DNA of 50,873 bases from Streptacidiphilus neutrinimicus (GCF_000787815.1 NZ_BBPO01000001.1:1-50873), one strand, 5' to 3'. Positions 9,382-21,059 are shown, counted from the stretch's first letter. The notes: a model not told the origin generated them from the sequence alone. Program-made: numbers and translations.

Positions 9382-10154
9382 GCGACCAGCACCACGTGCG
9401 CGGCGCCTTCGGCGCCGCCACGACGCCGGAGGCGGCGCCGCCCACGCCCGCCGCCCCGCCGGTGCCCGCCGAGGCGGTCTCCGAGGGGTTCTCGGGGGTG
9501 CCGACGCAGCATCGCGCCTCCGCGCACCCGAGGACCGCTCATCCCCTGTGGCAGCGGCAGCACTGGGCCCGGCGGGGCGACCTCCTCGACGGCGTGGCCC
9601 GCTGGGGCGTGATGCCCACCCGGCACGGCGACTTCCGTCTCCAGCCCGTGCGGCTGCCCCGTGATCTGCCGCTGCTCGTGGACTGGATGAACGACCCGGT
9701 GGTCTCCGCGTTCTGGGAGCTCTGCGGTCCACCCGAGCTCACCGAGCACCACGTCCGTGCCCAACTCGACGGCGACGGACGCAGCGTGCCGTGCCTCGGC
9801 CTGCTGGACGAGCGGCCCATGAGCTACTGGGAGATCTACCGGGCCGATCTGGATCCGGTGGCCCGCCACTACGCCGCCCGCCCGCACGACACCGGCCTCC
9901 ACCTGCTGATCGGCCCCGCGACGCAACGCGGTCGCGGAGTCGGCAGCTCCCTGTTGGCCGCGGTCGCCCGGCGCATCCTCCGCGAGAGACAGGCGGCCCG
10001 GCGCGTCGTCGCCGAACCGGACGTGCGCAACCTCCCGTCCGTGCGCGCCTTTCTGCGGGCCGGCTTCCGTCTCGAAGCCGAGCTGCAGCTTCCGGAGAAG
10101 CAGGCCGCGTTGATGGTCTACGACCGGCCCCTGGCGTACGACCGGTCGCGCTGA
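9378..10154 (+). CDS. GNAT-type hydroxylamine N-acyltransferase (RhbD/AlcB-like)
   Basis: 258 residues. The C-terminal 170 residues match the siderophore acyltransferase group of the GNAT superfamily, which acylates an N-hydroxy-diamine to form the hydroxamate. Visible are LLVDWMNDPVVSAFWE (near base 9672) and the acyl-CoA loop in TQRGRGVGSSLL (near 9919). The final PSVRAFLRAGF motif (near 10036) is typical of this group. The N-terminal 80 residues are Ala/Pro-rich and low-complexity. The GTG at 9378 overlaps the synthetase stop by 4 bp. It acts after the hydroxylase encoded next. Confidence 0.85.
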   Translation: MSDQHHVRGAFGAATTPEAAPPTPAAPPVPAEAVSEGFSGVPTQHRASAHPRTAHPLWQRQHWARRGDLLDGVARWGVMPTRHGDFRLQPVRLPRDLPLLVDWMNDPVVSAFWELCGPPELTEHHVRAQLDGDGRSVPCLGLLDERPMSYWEIYRADLDPVARHYAARPHDTGLHLLIGPATQRGRGVGSSLLAAVARRILRERQAARRVVAEPDVRNLPSVRAFLRAGFRLEAELQLPEKQAALMVYDRPLAYDRSR

Positions 10155-10366
10155 GCGGGTGGGCCGCCGAAGCCACCTGCTGCCTGGGGCGGCGCCTCGG
10201 GGGCACCGACGCGCCGCTGTGCGGGCCGCCGCCGGTCGCTGCCGTTCCGGCTTCTCGTTGCGTGCTTCTGCGCCCCCCTCCGGGCTCTTCCCCTCCCGTC
10301 TCTCCCGTCGTGCCTTCCCTTCCCTCCGATCCCTCCTTGCCCGTCACCGTTCGAAAGGAGCAGCCT

Positions 10367-12043
10367 GTGGACCCCTCGCGTTCACCGGGCGCAGCCGCCG
10401 CCCGTCCGTCGGCGCGGCCCCGCGCGTGCGCCGACGACAGCCGCACCGGTGAGGTCCATGACCTCGTCGGCGTGGGTCTCGGTCCGTTCAACCTCTCCCT
10501 CGCCGCCATGGCCGACCGGGTGCCGGACCTCAGGTCCGTCTTCCTCGAGGCCAAGCCGGAGTTCAGCTGGCACCCGGGCCTGATGATCGAAGGCGCCCGG
10601 ATGCAGGTGCCCTTCCTCGCGGACCTGGTCTCGCTGGTGGACCCGACCAGCCCATGGTCCTTCCTCGCCTACCTCGGCGACCGGGACCGTCTCTTCCCCT
10701 TCTACTTCTCCGAGCAGTGGCATCTGACCCGCCGTGAGTACGCGGACTACTGCCTCTGGGCCGCCGACCGCCTGCCCAACTGCCGCTTCGACAGCCCCGT
10801 CAAGTCCGTCCGCTGGAACGCGGGTCGGAGTGTCTTCGAGGTCGAGGTACCGGGCCGGGAGCCCTACCTCGCCCGCCATCTCGTGCTGGGCGTCGGCACC
10901 GAGCCCGTCATCCCACGGGCCTTCGCCGACCTGGTGAACGCCGCCGGTCCGGCCGTCCACTCGAGCGAGTACCTCACCTCTCCCCGCTCACCCCTGACGC
11001 TAGCGCGGGGCACTGACAACGGCGGTGGACTCCGTTCGCTCAGGGACGTCACCGTGGTCGGCTCCGGCCAGTCCGGCGCCGAGGTCTTCCTCGACCTGCT
11101 GCGGCGTCGCGGCAGTGACGCCGGTCCGCACCTGCGCTGGATCACCCGCACCGCCGCGCTGGCGCCGATGGAGTACTCCAGGCTCGGTCTGGAGCACTTC
11201 ACCCCGGACTACACCCGGTACTTCCACTCCCTCCCCGAGCCCACCAGGGACGGGCTCGTTTCGCGCCAGTGGCAGCTGTACAAGGCCGCCAGCGCCGAGA
11301 CCCTGGCGGCAATCCACGAGGCCGTCTACGAGCGCACCACCGCGGGCGGGGCCGCGGACGTGGAGATCGTGCCCGGCACGGAGGTGCTCGCGGCCCGCGG
11401 CGGCGAGGGCCGCGCGAGCGGCCAGGGCGGCCAGGGCGGCGAAATCGGCGACGGCGGGATCGGCGGGATCGGCGGGATCGAACTGCGGTGCTCCCACCCG
11501 CAGTCGGGCGCCGAGTACGCGCTCCGCACCGACCTCGTGGTGCTCGCCACCGGGTACGCCGCCCGCAGGCCCGCGCTGCTCGACCCCGTCCGAGACCTGG
11601 TCCTCTGGGACGCCAAGGGGCGTTACCGGGTCGGCCTGGACCATCGGGTGGCCCTGCGGGCGGACGTCAGCGCCCGCCTGTACGTGCAGAACGCCGAGCT
11701 GCACACCCACGGCGTGGGCACACCCGATCTCGGCCTCGGCGCACACCGTGCCGCCGTGATCCTCAACGCCGTCTGCACCGAGGTGCTCGGCCACCCGGTG
11801 CACCGGCTCCCGGAGGCCACCGCGTGGACCACCTTCGGCCGTCCGCGCAGCGCACTGGACCTGCCCGCGGACGCCGCCGCGCATCCTGCGGCCCGCTCCG
11901 TCGCGCGTGCCGCCACCCGTCCGGCGACTGACTCCGCCGTCCGTTCCACGGCCCACGCACGGACCGCCGATCTCGCCGACGGCACCGTGCACGTCGCGCA
12001 CCTCGCGGCCCCTGAAAGCCCCGCTGCCCTGGTTCACCCCTGA
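10367..12043 (+). CDS. Siderophore N-monooxygenase, lysine/ornithine/diaminopropane hydroxylase family (RhbE-like)
   Basis: 558 residues, flavin-dependent N-hydroxylating monooxygenase that would hydroxylate the terminal amine of 1,3-diaminopropane. It has the FAD motif GVGLGPFNLS (near base 10470), the NADPH motif VVGSGQSGAE (near 11054), and the family LATGY motif (near 11542). The GTG at 10367 follows AAAGGAG 8 nt upstream; this is chosen over a much longer open frame. The gene starts 212 bp after the acyltransferase, and the gap has a long pyrimidine-rich run (about 10267-10350). A GIGGIGGI repeat lies inside (near 11458) and the last 80 residues form an Ala/Thr-rich tail. It completes the rhbABCDE-like order. 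Confidence 0.9.
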   Translation: MDPSRSPGAAAARPSARPRACADDSRTGEVHDLVGVGLGPFNLSLAAMADRVPDLRSVFLEAKPEFSWHPGLMIEGARMQVPFLADLVSLVDPTSPWSFLAYLGDRDRLFPFYFSEQWHLTRREYADYCLWAADRLPNCRFDSPVKSVRWNAGRSVFEVEVPGREPYLARHLVLGVGTEPVIPRAFADLVNAAGPAVHSSEYLTSPRSPLTLARGTDNGGGLRSLRDVTVVGSGQSGAEVFLDLLRRRGSDAGPHLRWITRTAALAPMEYSRLGLEHFTPDYTRYFHSLPEPTRDGLVSRQWQLYKAASAETLAAIHEAVYERTTAGGAADVEIVPGTEVLAARGGEGRASGQGGQGGEIGDGGIGGIGGIELRCSHPQSGAEYALRTDLVVLATGYAARRPALLDPVRDLVLWDAKGRYRVGLDHRVALRADVSARLYVQNAELHTHGVGTPDLGLGAHRAAVILNAVCTEVLGHPVHRLPEATAWTTFGRPRSALDLPADAAAHPAARSVARAATRPATDSAVRSTAHARTADLADGTVHVAHLAAPESPAALVHP

Positions 12044-12063
12044 CAGCCCCCCGCCCATGACGC

Positions 12064-12069
12064 TAGGCT
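12064..12069 (+). promoter_or_regulatory. -10 box of a leaderless transcript
   Basis: TAGGCT, with only 7 nt before the ATG at 12077 and no Shine-Dalgarno sequence. Confidence 0.6.
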
Positions 12070-12076
12070 CCGCGCC

Positions 12077-12931
12077 ATGGATGATCAACTGTCCCTGCCC
12101 GCCCAGCCGCTGACCGTGGCCGCCGGGCAGGCCGCCTGCGCCTCGCTCGATCTCGTCGCCAACGCGGCCACCGCCGCCGACCTGGTCCGCCGCGCCGCCG
12201 ATCGCGGCGCCGACCTGCTCGTCCTGCCGGAGCTCTTCCTCACCGGCTACGAGCTTCCGGGCATCACGACCGACCCGGACCGCCACACCACCGGCGCAGA
12301 CGACCCGCGCCTCGACCCCCTGCGCGAGGCCTGCGCCGCCCACCGCACCGCCCTCGTCGTCGGCGCGCCGACCCGCGCCGAGGACGGCGCACCGCGCATC
12401 TCCGCGCTCGCCTTCGACCGTGACGGGAAGCTTGCGGCCACCTACGAAAAGCAGCACGCCACGCCGGGCGAGCGCGTCGCCGGGTTCACGCCGGGGGCCT
12501 GCGGCACCACCTTCGTCCTCGACGGCTGGCGGTTCGGTCTCAGCATCTGCTGGGACTCCTCCTTTCCGGAGCACGCCCGCGCCGCCGCCCTGGACGGCTG
12601 CCACGCCTACCTGAACGGCGCCATGTTCGGCCCCGACTTCTCGGTCAAGGCGAACTCCTTCCTGTTCCCGGCGCGGGCCATGGACAACACCTCCTACGTG
12701 GTGCTGGCCAACCACTGCGGCCCGAGCGGCCCCTACGACGGGGGCGGGCACAGCGCGATCTGGGGGCCGCTCGGCGATCTGCTCGCCGACGCCGGCGAGG
12801 CCGATCCGGGGCTGGCTGTCGCCGAGTTCGTCCCCGAGGTGCTGCGCGCGGCCCGCGCGGCGGAACCCGTGCTGGTGGATCCAAGCCTGAGCGCACCCGT
12901 CCGGCCGCGATTTGTCGGTGGCGCCCTCTAG
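12077..12931 (+). CDS. Nitrilase-superfamily carbon-nitrogen hydrolase
   Basis: 284 residues. It has the Glu-Lys-Cys catalytic triad of the nitrilase superfamily: E in LVLPELFLTGYE (near base 12224), K in TYEKQHATPGE (near 12440), and C in LSICWDSSFPEHAR (near 12540). A conserved Glu near 12460 follows the lysine, as usual. Length is normal for the one-domain amidase branches, which act on omega-amides, carbamoyl-beta-alanine or similar. The substrate cannot be read from the sequence. The start is 33 bp after the monooxygenase stop, but the -10 box at 12064 suggests its own promoter rather than membership of the siderophore operon. Confidence 0.85.
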   Translation: MDDQLSLPAQPLTVAAGQAACASLDLVANAATAADLVRRAADRGADLLVLPELFLTGYELPGITTDPDRHTTGADDPRLDPLREACAAHRTALVVGAPTRAEDGAPRISALAFDRDGKLAATYEKQHATPGERVAGFTPGACGTTFVLDGWRFGLSICWDSSFPEHARAAALDGCHAYLNGAMFGPDFSVKANSFLFPARAMDNTSYVVLANHCGPSGPYDGGGHSAIWGPLGDLLADAGEADPGLAVAEFVPEVLRAARAAEPVLVDPSLSAPVRPRFVGGAL

Positions 12932-12934
12932 GGT
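12929..12934 (+). promoter_or_regulatory. -10 box before the DinG-like gene
   Basis: TAGGGT overlaps the stop codon of the preceding gene and lies 9 nt before the ATG at 12944. GGAGG at 12937-12941 sits too close to the start to be an ideal ribosome site. Confidence 0.45.
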
Positions 12935-12943
12935 GGGAGGGCC

Positions 12944-15061
12944 ATGAGTGACAGCATCCTTGAGCCCGACCCGGCCGATTCCGGCGCCGCCTCCGAGCCG
13001 TCCGGCGCGCAGCCCGACGCGTCCGCCGGTGAGGCCGCCCCCACCGGCGCGGACGCCTCCTCGCGCATCCGCGAGCTGCTCCACGCCGCCGTGACGTCCG
13101 TGGGCGGGACGGAGCGTCCCGGCCAGGTGGCGATGGCGGAGGCCGTCGCCACGGCGGTCGAGAACGGCGAGCAGTTGCTCGTGCAGGCCGGCACGGGCAC
13201 CGGTAAGTCACTCGCCTATCTGGTTCCTGCCCTGGCCCACGGCGACAAGGTGGTCGTCGCCACGGCCACGCTGGCCCTGCAGCGGCAGCTGGTCGAGCGC
13301 GATCTGCCGCGCACGGTCGACGCGCTGCGTCCCCTGCTGCGTCGCAAGCCCACCTTCGCGATGCTCAAGGGCCGCTCCAACTACGTCTGCCTGCACCGGG
13401 TCCACGAGGGCGCACCCAGCGACGACGAGGCCGGCCTCTTCGACCCCGCCGAGGTGCTGGGCGGTCCCAGCAGCAAGCTGGGGCAGGACATCGTCCGCCT
13501 GCGCGACTGGGCGGACGAGACGGAGACGGGCGACCGCGACGACCTGTCACCGGGCGTCTCCGACAAGGCCTGGCAGCAGCTCTCGGTCAGCTCCCGGGAG
13601 TGCCTCGGTGCGACCAAGTGCCCCTACGGCGGCGAGTGCTTCGCGGAGAAGGCGCGGGAGCGGGCCAAGCTCGCCGACGTGGTGGTCACCAACCATGCCC
13701 TGCTCGCGATCGACTCCCTGGAGGGCGCGCCCGTCCTGCCCGAGCACGGCCTGCTGATCGTCGACGAGGCGCACGAGCTGGTCTCGCGGGTCACCGGCAT
13801 CGCCACGGCCGAGCTCACCACGACGGGGGTGAACCGTGCGGTCAAGCGCGCCGCGAAGCTCGCCAACGAGAAGGCCGTGGACAAGCTCCAGGCCGCCGCG
13901 GAGAACTACCACGGCCTGATGGAGATCGCCGACGGAGGACGCGTCGAGGAGCTCCCCGAGAACCTCTACTTCGCGGTCGCCGCGATCCGGGAGGCCTCGC
14001 GCGAGGTGATCACCTCGCTCGGCGAGATCCGCGACCGCGGCGTCAGCGACGAGGACGCCGTGCGCAAGCAGGCGATGGCCTCGCTGGAGACCATCCACGA
14101 CACCACGGACCGGCTGCTCGAGGGCAGCGTCTACGACGTCGTCTGGATCGACCGCAACGACCGGTTCCTGGCAGCCCCGGCCTCGTTGCGGGTGGCCCCG
14201 CTGAGCGTCTCCGGGCTGTTGCGCGAGAACCTCTACACCGATCGCTCGGTGGTGCTGACCTCGGCCACGCTCAAGCTCGGCGGCGACTTCACCGGCGTCG
14301 CGGCCTCGCTCGGCCTCTCCTCCACGGGCAGGGACGACGTGGGGGAGAAGATCGAGGGCACGGAGGGCGCCCCCGTCTGGCGGGGCCTCGACGTCGGCTC
14401 GCCCTTCGACTACCGCAAACAGGGCATCCTCTACGTCGCCCGTCATCTGCCCCCGCCGGGACGCGATCCGGAGCGCCCGGAGATGCTGGACGAGCTCGCC
14501 GACCTGATCGGCGCGGCGGGCGGTCGCACTCTCGGTCTCTTCTCCTCCATGCGTGCGGCGCAGGCGGCCGCGGAGGCGCTGCGCGATCGCGTGCCGGGGG
14601 AGATCCTGCTCCAGGGCGAGGACACGCTGGGGGAGTTGATCAAGCGCTTCGCGGCCGACGCGGAGTCCTGTCTCTTCGGCACGCTCTCCCTCTGGCAGGG
14701 CGTGGACGTGCCGGGCTCGGCCTGTCAGTTGGTCGTGATGGACCGGATCCCGTTCCCACGCCCGGACGACCCGCTGATGAGCGCACGCCAGAAAGCCGTC
14801 GAGGAGCACGGCGGCAACGGCTTCATGGCCGTGGCGGCCACGCACGCCGCCTTGCTGATGGCCCAGGGCGCCGGCCGCCTCGTCCGGTCCGCAGACGACC
14901 GCGGCATCGTCGCCGTGCTCGACTCGCGCCTGGCCACGGCCCGGTACGGCGGATTCTTCCGCTCCTCGATGCCGGAGTTCTGGTACACCACGGACCGCAA
15001 CCAGGTCCGTCGCTCACTCGCCGCGATCAACGCCTCGGCGCCACCCGTGCGAGCCCGCTGA
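12944..15061 (+). CDS. DinG/XPD-family iron-sulfur ATP-dependent DNA helicase
   Basis: 705 residues, superfamily-2 5'-3' DNA helicase. Walker A is GTGTGKS (residues 83-89) and the DEAH box is at 274-277. Between them lie four cysteines (149, 220, 226, 232) spaced as in the 4Fe-4S cluster domain of DinG, YoaA and XPD. The C-terminal half carries the helicase motifs QGVDVPG (near base 14698) and GAGRLVRS (near 14868). The family resolves R-loops, G-quadruplexes and stalled forks. It lies convergent to lexA. No SOS box was seen in its short upstream region, so damage induction is not supported by the sequence. Confidence 0.92.
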   Translation: MSDSILEPDPADSGAASEPSGAQPDASAGEAAPTGADASSRIRELLHAAVTSVGGTERPGQVAMAEAVATAVENGEQLLVQAGTGTGKSLAYLVPALAHGDKVVVATATLALQRQLVERDLPRTVDALRPLLRRKPTFAMLKGRSNYVCLHRVHEGAPSDDEAGLFDPAEVLGGPSSKLGQDIVRLRDWADETETGDRDDLSPGVSDKAWQQLSVSSRECLGATKCPYGGECFAEKARERAKLADVVVTNHALLAIDSLEGAPVLPEHGLLIVDEAHELVSRVTGIATAELTTTGVNRAVKRAAKLANEKAVDKLQAAAENYHGLMEIADGGRVEELPENLYFAVAAIREASREVITSLGEIRDRGVSDEDAVRKQAMASLETIHDTTDRLLEGSVYDVVWIDRNDRFLAAPASLRVAPLSVSGLLRENLYTDRSVVLTSATLKLGGDFTGVAASLGLSSTGRDDVGEKIEGTEGAPVWRGLDVGSPFDYRKQGILYVARHLPPPGRDPERPEMLDELADLIGAAGGRTLGLFSSMRAAQAAAEALRDRVPGEILLQGEDTLGELIKRFAADAESCLFGTLSLWQGVDVPGSACQLVVMDRIPFPRPDDPLMSARQKAVEEHGGNGFMAVAATHAALLMAQGAGRLVRSADDRGIVAVLDSRLATARYGGFFRSSMPEFWYTTDRNQVRRSLAAINASAPPVRAR

Positions 15062-15084
15062 GGCAGGGGAATCCGGTCCGGGGG

Positions 15085-15131
15085 GAACAGGTCCGAGCCG
15101 GAACAGGTCCGGGCGGGACGGGTCCGGGCGG
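15085..15131 (+). repeat. Three degenerate 15-16-bp tandem repeats between the DinG-like gene and lexA
   Basis: Units built on GAACAGGTCCGGGCGG start at 15085, 15101 and 15117. They lie in the 314-bp convergent gap 15062-15375, which otherwise holds only the hairpin at 15335. Confidence 0.8.
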
Positions 15132-15334
15132 GACGGCCTGGTCGCAGCCGGCCTGCAAGAAACTGGCCTGGCCGGACGACGGACGGTGCGGGCTGCCCGG
15201 TCGGGGACGAGAACACCCAACGGCATGTGCCCGGAATCTGTGGCGGCCGCGAGCGGAATCCGGAGCGTCCGAAGCACCCGGATTCGGCCGCGCCGTGCTC
15301 GCCAGGGTGCCCCGGCCGACATGTGGTCGTCGGT

Positions 15335-15359
15335 CGGGGCCCAGGTTGTTCGGGCCCCG
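15335..15359. terminator. Bidirectional hairpin between convergent DinG-like gene and lexA
   Basis: CGGGGCCC (15335-15342) pairs perfectly with 15352-15359 around a 9-nt loop. It lies 16 bp beyond the lexA stop. There is no T-tract on either side, as is common in streptomycetes. Confidence 0.6.
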
Positions 15360-15375
15360 GAAGAGGAGCCTTGGG

Positions 15376-16209
15376 TCAGAGGCGGCGCAGGACCGCGACG
15401 ACCTTGCCGAGAATGGTCGCGTTGTCGCCGGGAATGGGCTCGTACGCGGCATTGTGTGGCATCAGCCAGATATGTCCGTCCTCGCGCTTGAGGCGCTTGA
15501 CGGTGGCCTCGCCGTCGATCATCGCGGCGACGATGTCGCCGTTCTCCGCGACGGGCTGACGGCGCACGGTGACCCAGTCGCCGTCGCAGATCGCGGCCTC
15601 GATCATCGAATCGCCGCTGACCTTCAGTACGAACAGCTCACCGTCGCCGACGAGCTGCCGCGGCAGCGGGAAGACGTCCTCGACGGACTGCTCGGCGAGG
15701 ATCGGGCCACCGGCCGCGATCCGGCCGACCAGCGGGACGTAGGACGTGGCCGGACGGCCGCTGTTGGCCTCGGGGACCGGGCGGGCCACCTCCATGCCGC
15801 GCACCTCGTAGGCGCGTGGGCGGTGCGGATCCCGGCGCAGGAAGCCCTTGCGCTCCAGAGCCATCAACTGGTGGGCGACCGAGGAGGTGCTGGACAGGCC
15901 GACGGCCTGACCGATCTCCCGCATGCTGGGCGGATAGCCGCGTCGCTGCACCGAATCCCGGATGACCTCGATGACGCGGCGCTGGCGCTCGGTCAGCCCC
16001 GCCTCGTCCGTGCGGATGCCTGGCGGGCGCCCCGGGAGGGAGCGCGCGGGGCTTTCTTGAATATCCAAGGAGTGTCCCGAGGAGTGCGTGACGGAAGGAC
16101 CGCTAGCCTGGTCCGGAACGAGACCGGAGGCGGGGTTTCGCGATTCTTCCTGGGTGGCGAACTGGGAGCGTTCCTGCACCGGGACGGTGCTGCTTTCGGC
16201 GATGGTCAC
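15376..16209 (-). CDS. lexA: LexA SOS repressor
   Basis: 277 residues. LexA represses DNA-damage genes and self-cleaves when stimulated by RecA filaments. The winged-helix DNA-binding domain (residues about 72-135) has [20 protein letters not shown]. The cleavage bond Ala166-Gly167 lies in RIAAGGPI, and the catalytic dyad is Ser201 (SGDSMIEA) and Lys238 (ATVKRLK). A 60-residue disordered N-terminal extension is typical of streptomycete LexA. The GTG start follows GAGAGGGG. Two SOS-box matches lie 72 and 149 bp upstream, so autorepression is expected. Confidence 0.97.
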   Translation of the reverse strand: MTIAESSTVPVQERSQFATQEESRNPASGLVPDQASGPSVTHSSGHSLDIQESPARSLPGRPPGIRTDEAGLTERQRRVIEVIRDSVQRRGYPPSMREIGQAVGLSSTSSVAHQLMALERKGFLRRDPHRPRAYEVRGMEVARPVPEANSGRPATSYVPLVGRIAAGGPILAEQSVEDVFPLPRQLVGDGELFVLKVSGDSMIEAAICDGDWVTVRRQPVAENGDIVAAMIDGEATVKRLKREDGHIWLMPHNAAYEPIPGDNATILGKVVAVLRRL

Positions 16210-16280
16210 GGCGGCCCCTCTCTACCTACGGACGTTCTCCCTTGAATAGGCCAACGGTAGGTCCTATCGAAAGGTTGCGC

Positions 16281-16294
16281 CAAACACACGTTCG
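16281..16294 (-). promoter_or_regulatory. LexA-binding SOS box 1 (lexA promoter)
   Basis: CAAACACACGTTCG matches the actinobacterial consensus CGAAC-N4-GTTCG at 9 of 10 positions. On the minus strand it follows an AT-rich -10-like element (AATAAT, about 16303-16308), which itself lies 17 nt after TTGATC, so a bound repressor would block lexA transcription. Confidence 0.8.
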
Positions 16295-16357
16295 AGTGAA
16301 TTATTGCCAGAAACCCTGAACTGATCAAGGTTTCGGGTGTATTTCTACTCGCTCGTA

Positions 16358-16371
16358 CGATCGCTTGTTCG
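16358..16371 (-). promoter_or_regulatory. LexA-binding SOS box 2 (lexA-nrdR intergenic)
   Basis: CGATCGCTTGTTCG matches CGAAC-N4-GTTCG with one mismatch. It is 149 bp upstream of lexA and about 160 bp from the nrdR promoter. Confidence 0.7.
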
Positions 16372-16531
16372 AGTCGAATCCTCTCATGGATCACCTCCGA
16401 GCGTGCTCGAAACCCCCTCTTCGCCCCTTTGCGCGCGTCGTTTCGCGGGTCGTCACGGGGGCTCGACGGGTGACCTGCGCCGATCGCGAAGCGTGAGACC
16501 ACCGACACGACACGCGGTGGCGAGGTGGTGC

Positions 16532-16559
16532 GTGACACACCAGATCTAGTGGTTAGATA
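16532..16559 (+). promoter_or_regulatory. nrdR-nrdJ promoter
   Basis: GTGACA (16532-16537) and TAGATA (16554-16559) are separated by 16 bp, an HrdB-type promoter. NrdR box 1 fills the spacer and box 2 covers the expected transcription start. Confidence 0.65.
16537..16552. promoter_or_regulatory. NrdR box 1
   Basis: ACACCAGATCTAGTGG matches the NrdR consensus (ACACWATATATWGTGT) at most positions, and its outer arms are dyad-symmetric. It lies between the -35 and -10 elements. Confidence 0.75.
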
Positions 16560-16568
16560 GGGGACCGC

Positions 16569-16584
16569 AGCCCACAGATTGTGG
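16569..16584. promoter_or_regulatory. NrdR box 2
   Basis: AGCCCACAGATTGTGG, a weaker match with the palindromic core CCACAGATTGTGG. Its centre is 32 bp (three helical turns) from box 1, the spacing known for paired NrdR boxes. Confidence 0.7.
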
Positions 16585-16629
16585 TCTGCAGCGGAGTGAG
16601 CACAGCAACATCCAGGAGGGGAGCGGGAC

Positions 16630-17112
16630 GTGCACTGCCCCTTCTGCCGTCACGCGGACAGCCGAGTCGTGGACTCTCGTACCACCGACGACGGCAGCTC
16701 GATCCGACGCAGGCGCCAGTGCCCCGACTGCAACCGCCGGTTCACGACGGTGGAGACCGCTGCCTTGATGGTGGTGAAGCGCAGCGGGGTCACCGAGCCC
16801 TTCAGCCGCGACAAGGTGATCAACGGGGTCCGCAAGGCCTGCCAGGGCAGGCCCGTCACCGAGGACGCCCTCGCGCTGCTGGGCCAGCGGGTCGAAGAGG
16901 CGGTCCGCTCCACCGGGAGCGCCGAGCTGTCGGCCCACGACGTCGGCCTGGCCATACTGGGCCCCCTCAAGGAACTGGACGTCGTGGCCTACCTCCGGTT
17001 CGCCTCGGTGTACCGGGCCTACGACTCGCTCGAGGACTTCGAGGCCGCCATCGCCGAGCTCCGCACCGAGCTCCCCGGCGAGCGGCCCCCCGTGCCCGCG
17101 CCCACGCCCTGA
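16630..17112 (+). CDS. nrdR: NrdR transcriptional repressor of ribonucleotide reductase genes
   Basis: 160 residues. The N-terminal zinc ribbon has Cys3, Cys6, Cys31 and Cys34 (MHCPFC and QCPDC), followed by an ATP-cone (residues about 46-136, [21 protein letters not shown]) that senses ATP/dATP. NrdR represses reductase operons when dATP is high. The GTG start follows AGGAGGGG. The gene is first in an operon with nrdJ, and the box pair at 16537/16569 indicates that it represses its own operon. Confidence 0.97.
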   Translation: MHCPFCRHADSRVVDSRTTDDGSSIRRRRQCPDCNRRFTTVETAALMVVKRSGVTEPFSRDKVINGVRKACQGRPVTEDALALLGQRVEEAVRSTGSAELSAHDVGLAILGPLKELDVVAYLRFASVYRAYDSLEDFEAAIAELRTELPGERPPVPAPTP

Positions 17113-17254
17113 ACCCTCGGCGCGTTCCAGGGTGCGCGGCACCTTCTCAGCACTTCGTTCGCAGCACGTGGTGCTGAATCAGCCAGACACGAACCAGCAG
17201 GCGACCCCGGGAAGCAGCGGGGCGCTCAGGGCGTTTGCCCAGGAGGAGGCGGCA

Positions 17255-20143
<2,889 letters not shown>

Positions 20144-20206
20144 TTCCCGCTATCGCCGACCTGTCGGCGTGGCGACCGCTGTACTGATTGACCACGATTG
20201 ACCGCC

Positions 20207-20240
20207 TGTGTCCCCCGGAGCCGCGGCTCCGGGGGACACA
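20207..20240 (+). terminator. Terminator after nrdJ
   Basis: A 14-16-bp GC-rich hairpin (TGTGTCCCCCGGAGCC and its complement) with a very short loop lies 64 bp after the nrdJ stop. Confidence 0.75.
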
Positions 20241-20270
20241 CGTGCATTGCGGCGCATCAGCGCAGGTCAC

Positions 20271-20276
20271 TAGGGT
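20271..20276 (+). promoter_or_regulatory. -10 box of a leaderless transcript
   Basis: TAGGGT lies 6 nt before the GTG at 20283, and no ribosome site is present. Confidence 0.6.
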
Positions 20277-20282
20277 GCGCGC

Positions 20283-21059
20283 GTGACTCAGGAGCAGCAG
20301 GGGACGGGCGACGAGCTCTGGGACGAGTTCGTCCGGCAGCACGCGCAGAGCAGCGGCATACACGAACCGAGCGCCGCCGAACGCGCGGCCGCCGCCTGGC
20401 GTCCCCGGCGGAGGTGGCGGCGTTGGGCCATGATCGGCGGAGTCGGGCTGGGCGTGCTGGCCGTGGTGGCGGGCGTCGGCCTCGCGCGGACCTCGTCGAA
20501 GTCGCCCGTGGCCTCCGGGCGGTCGACGACCAGCGCCGGGGCGGCGGCCACCAGGCCGGCGGCCGCGGCTCCCATGGTGACGGAGGCCCAGGCGTTTCCC
20601 GCCGCCGTCGCCGGTTTCACCAAGGTCAAGCAGTCCGGCGGTCCGAACTGCGCCGGTTCTGGGATGGTCGGCCCCAACCTGATCGCCATGATCGATCAGA
20701 GCAAGGGTTGCCGAGGCGTCATCGGCGCGCTCTACAAGGACGCGCAGAAGAACGAGTACACCATCGTCGTTTTCGGGATGAAGGACCCGGATGACGTCGT
20801 GCACATGGTCACCGCCCTGTCCATGAATCCCACCGACTACGAGGTGGGCGTGCTGGAGCCGCCCACCGGGTCCGGGCTGATGGCGCTGCCTGCCGACAGC
20901 GGCCTGGTGCAGGCCTTCGCCGGCTCGCGCGGACTGATGGTGGTCGGGCTCGCCCAGTGGTCGGACGGACGGGCGGTGGATTTCCAGGCTCTGACGGACA
21001 AGCTCCAGCCGCTGCTGGACGCAGTCACCAAGCAGGCCGCCGCACACGATCAGGGTTGA
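20283..21059 (+). CDS. Membrane-anchored hypothetical protein
   Basis: 258 residues, not recognised as a named family. Residues 1-47 are polar and end in a basic stretch (RPRRRWRRW). A single membrane helix follows at about residues 50-68 (MIGGVGLGVLAVVAGVGL), then a Ser/Thr/Ala-rich linker and a soluble domain of about 160 residues that would lie outside the cell (positive-inside rule). The outer domain has two cysteines, in PNCAG and KGCRG, which could pair as a disulfide. The gene appears leaderless and follows nrdJ after a terminator, so it is an independent unit. Confidence 0.75.
   Translation: MTQEQQGTGDELWDEFVRQHAQSSGIHEPSAAERAAAAWRPRRRWRRWAMIGGVGLGVLAVVAGVGLARTSSKSPVASGRSTTSAGAAATRPAAAAPMVTEAQAFPAAVAGFTKVKQSGGPNCAGSGMVGPNLIAMIDQSKGCRGVIGALYKDAQKNEYTIVVFGMKDPDDVVHMVTALSMNPTDYEVGVLEPPTGSGLMALPADSGLVQAFAGSRGLMVVGLAQWSDGRAVDFQALTDKLQPLLDAVTKQAAAHDQG

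Noticed and set aside
10267-10366. Pyrimidine-rich tract before the siderophore monooxygenase as a structural or regulatory element
   Set aside because: No defined repeat or motif beyond composition; it probably reflects relaxed intergenic sequence.
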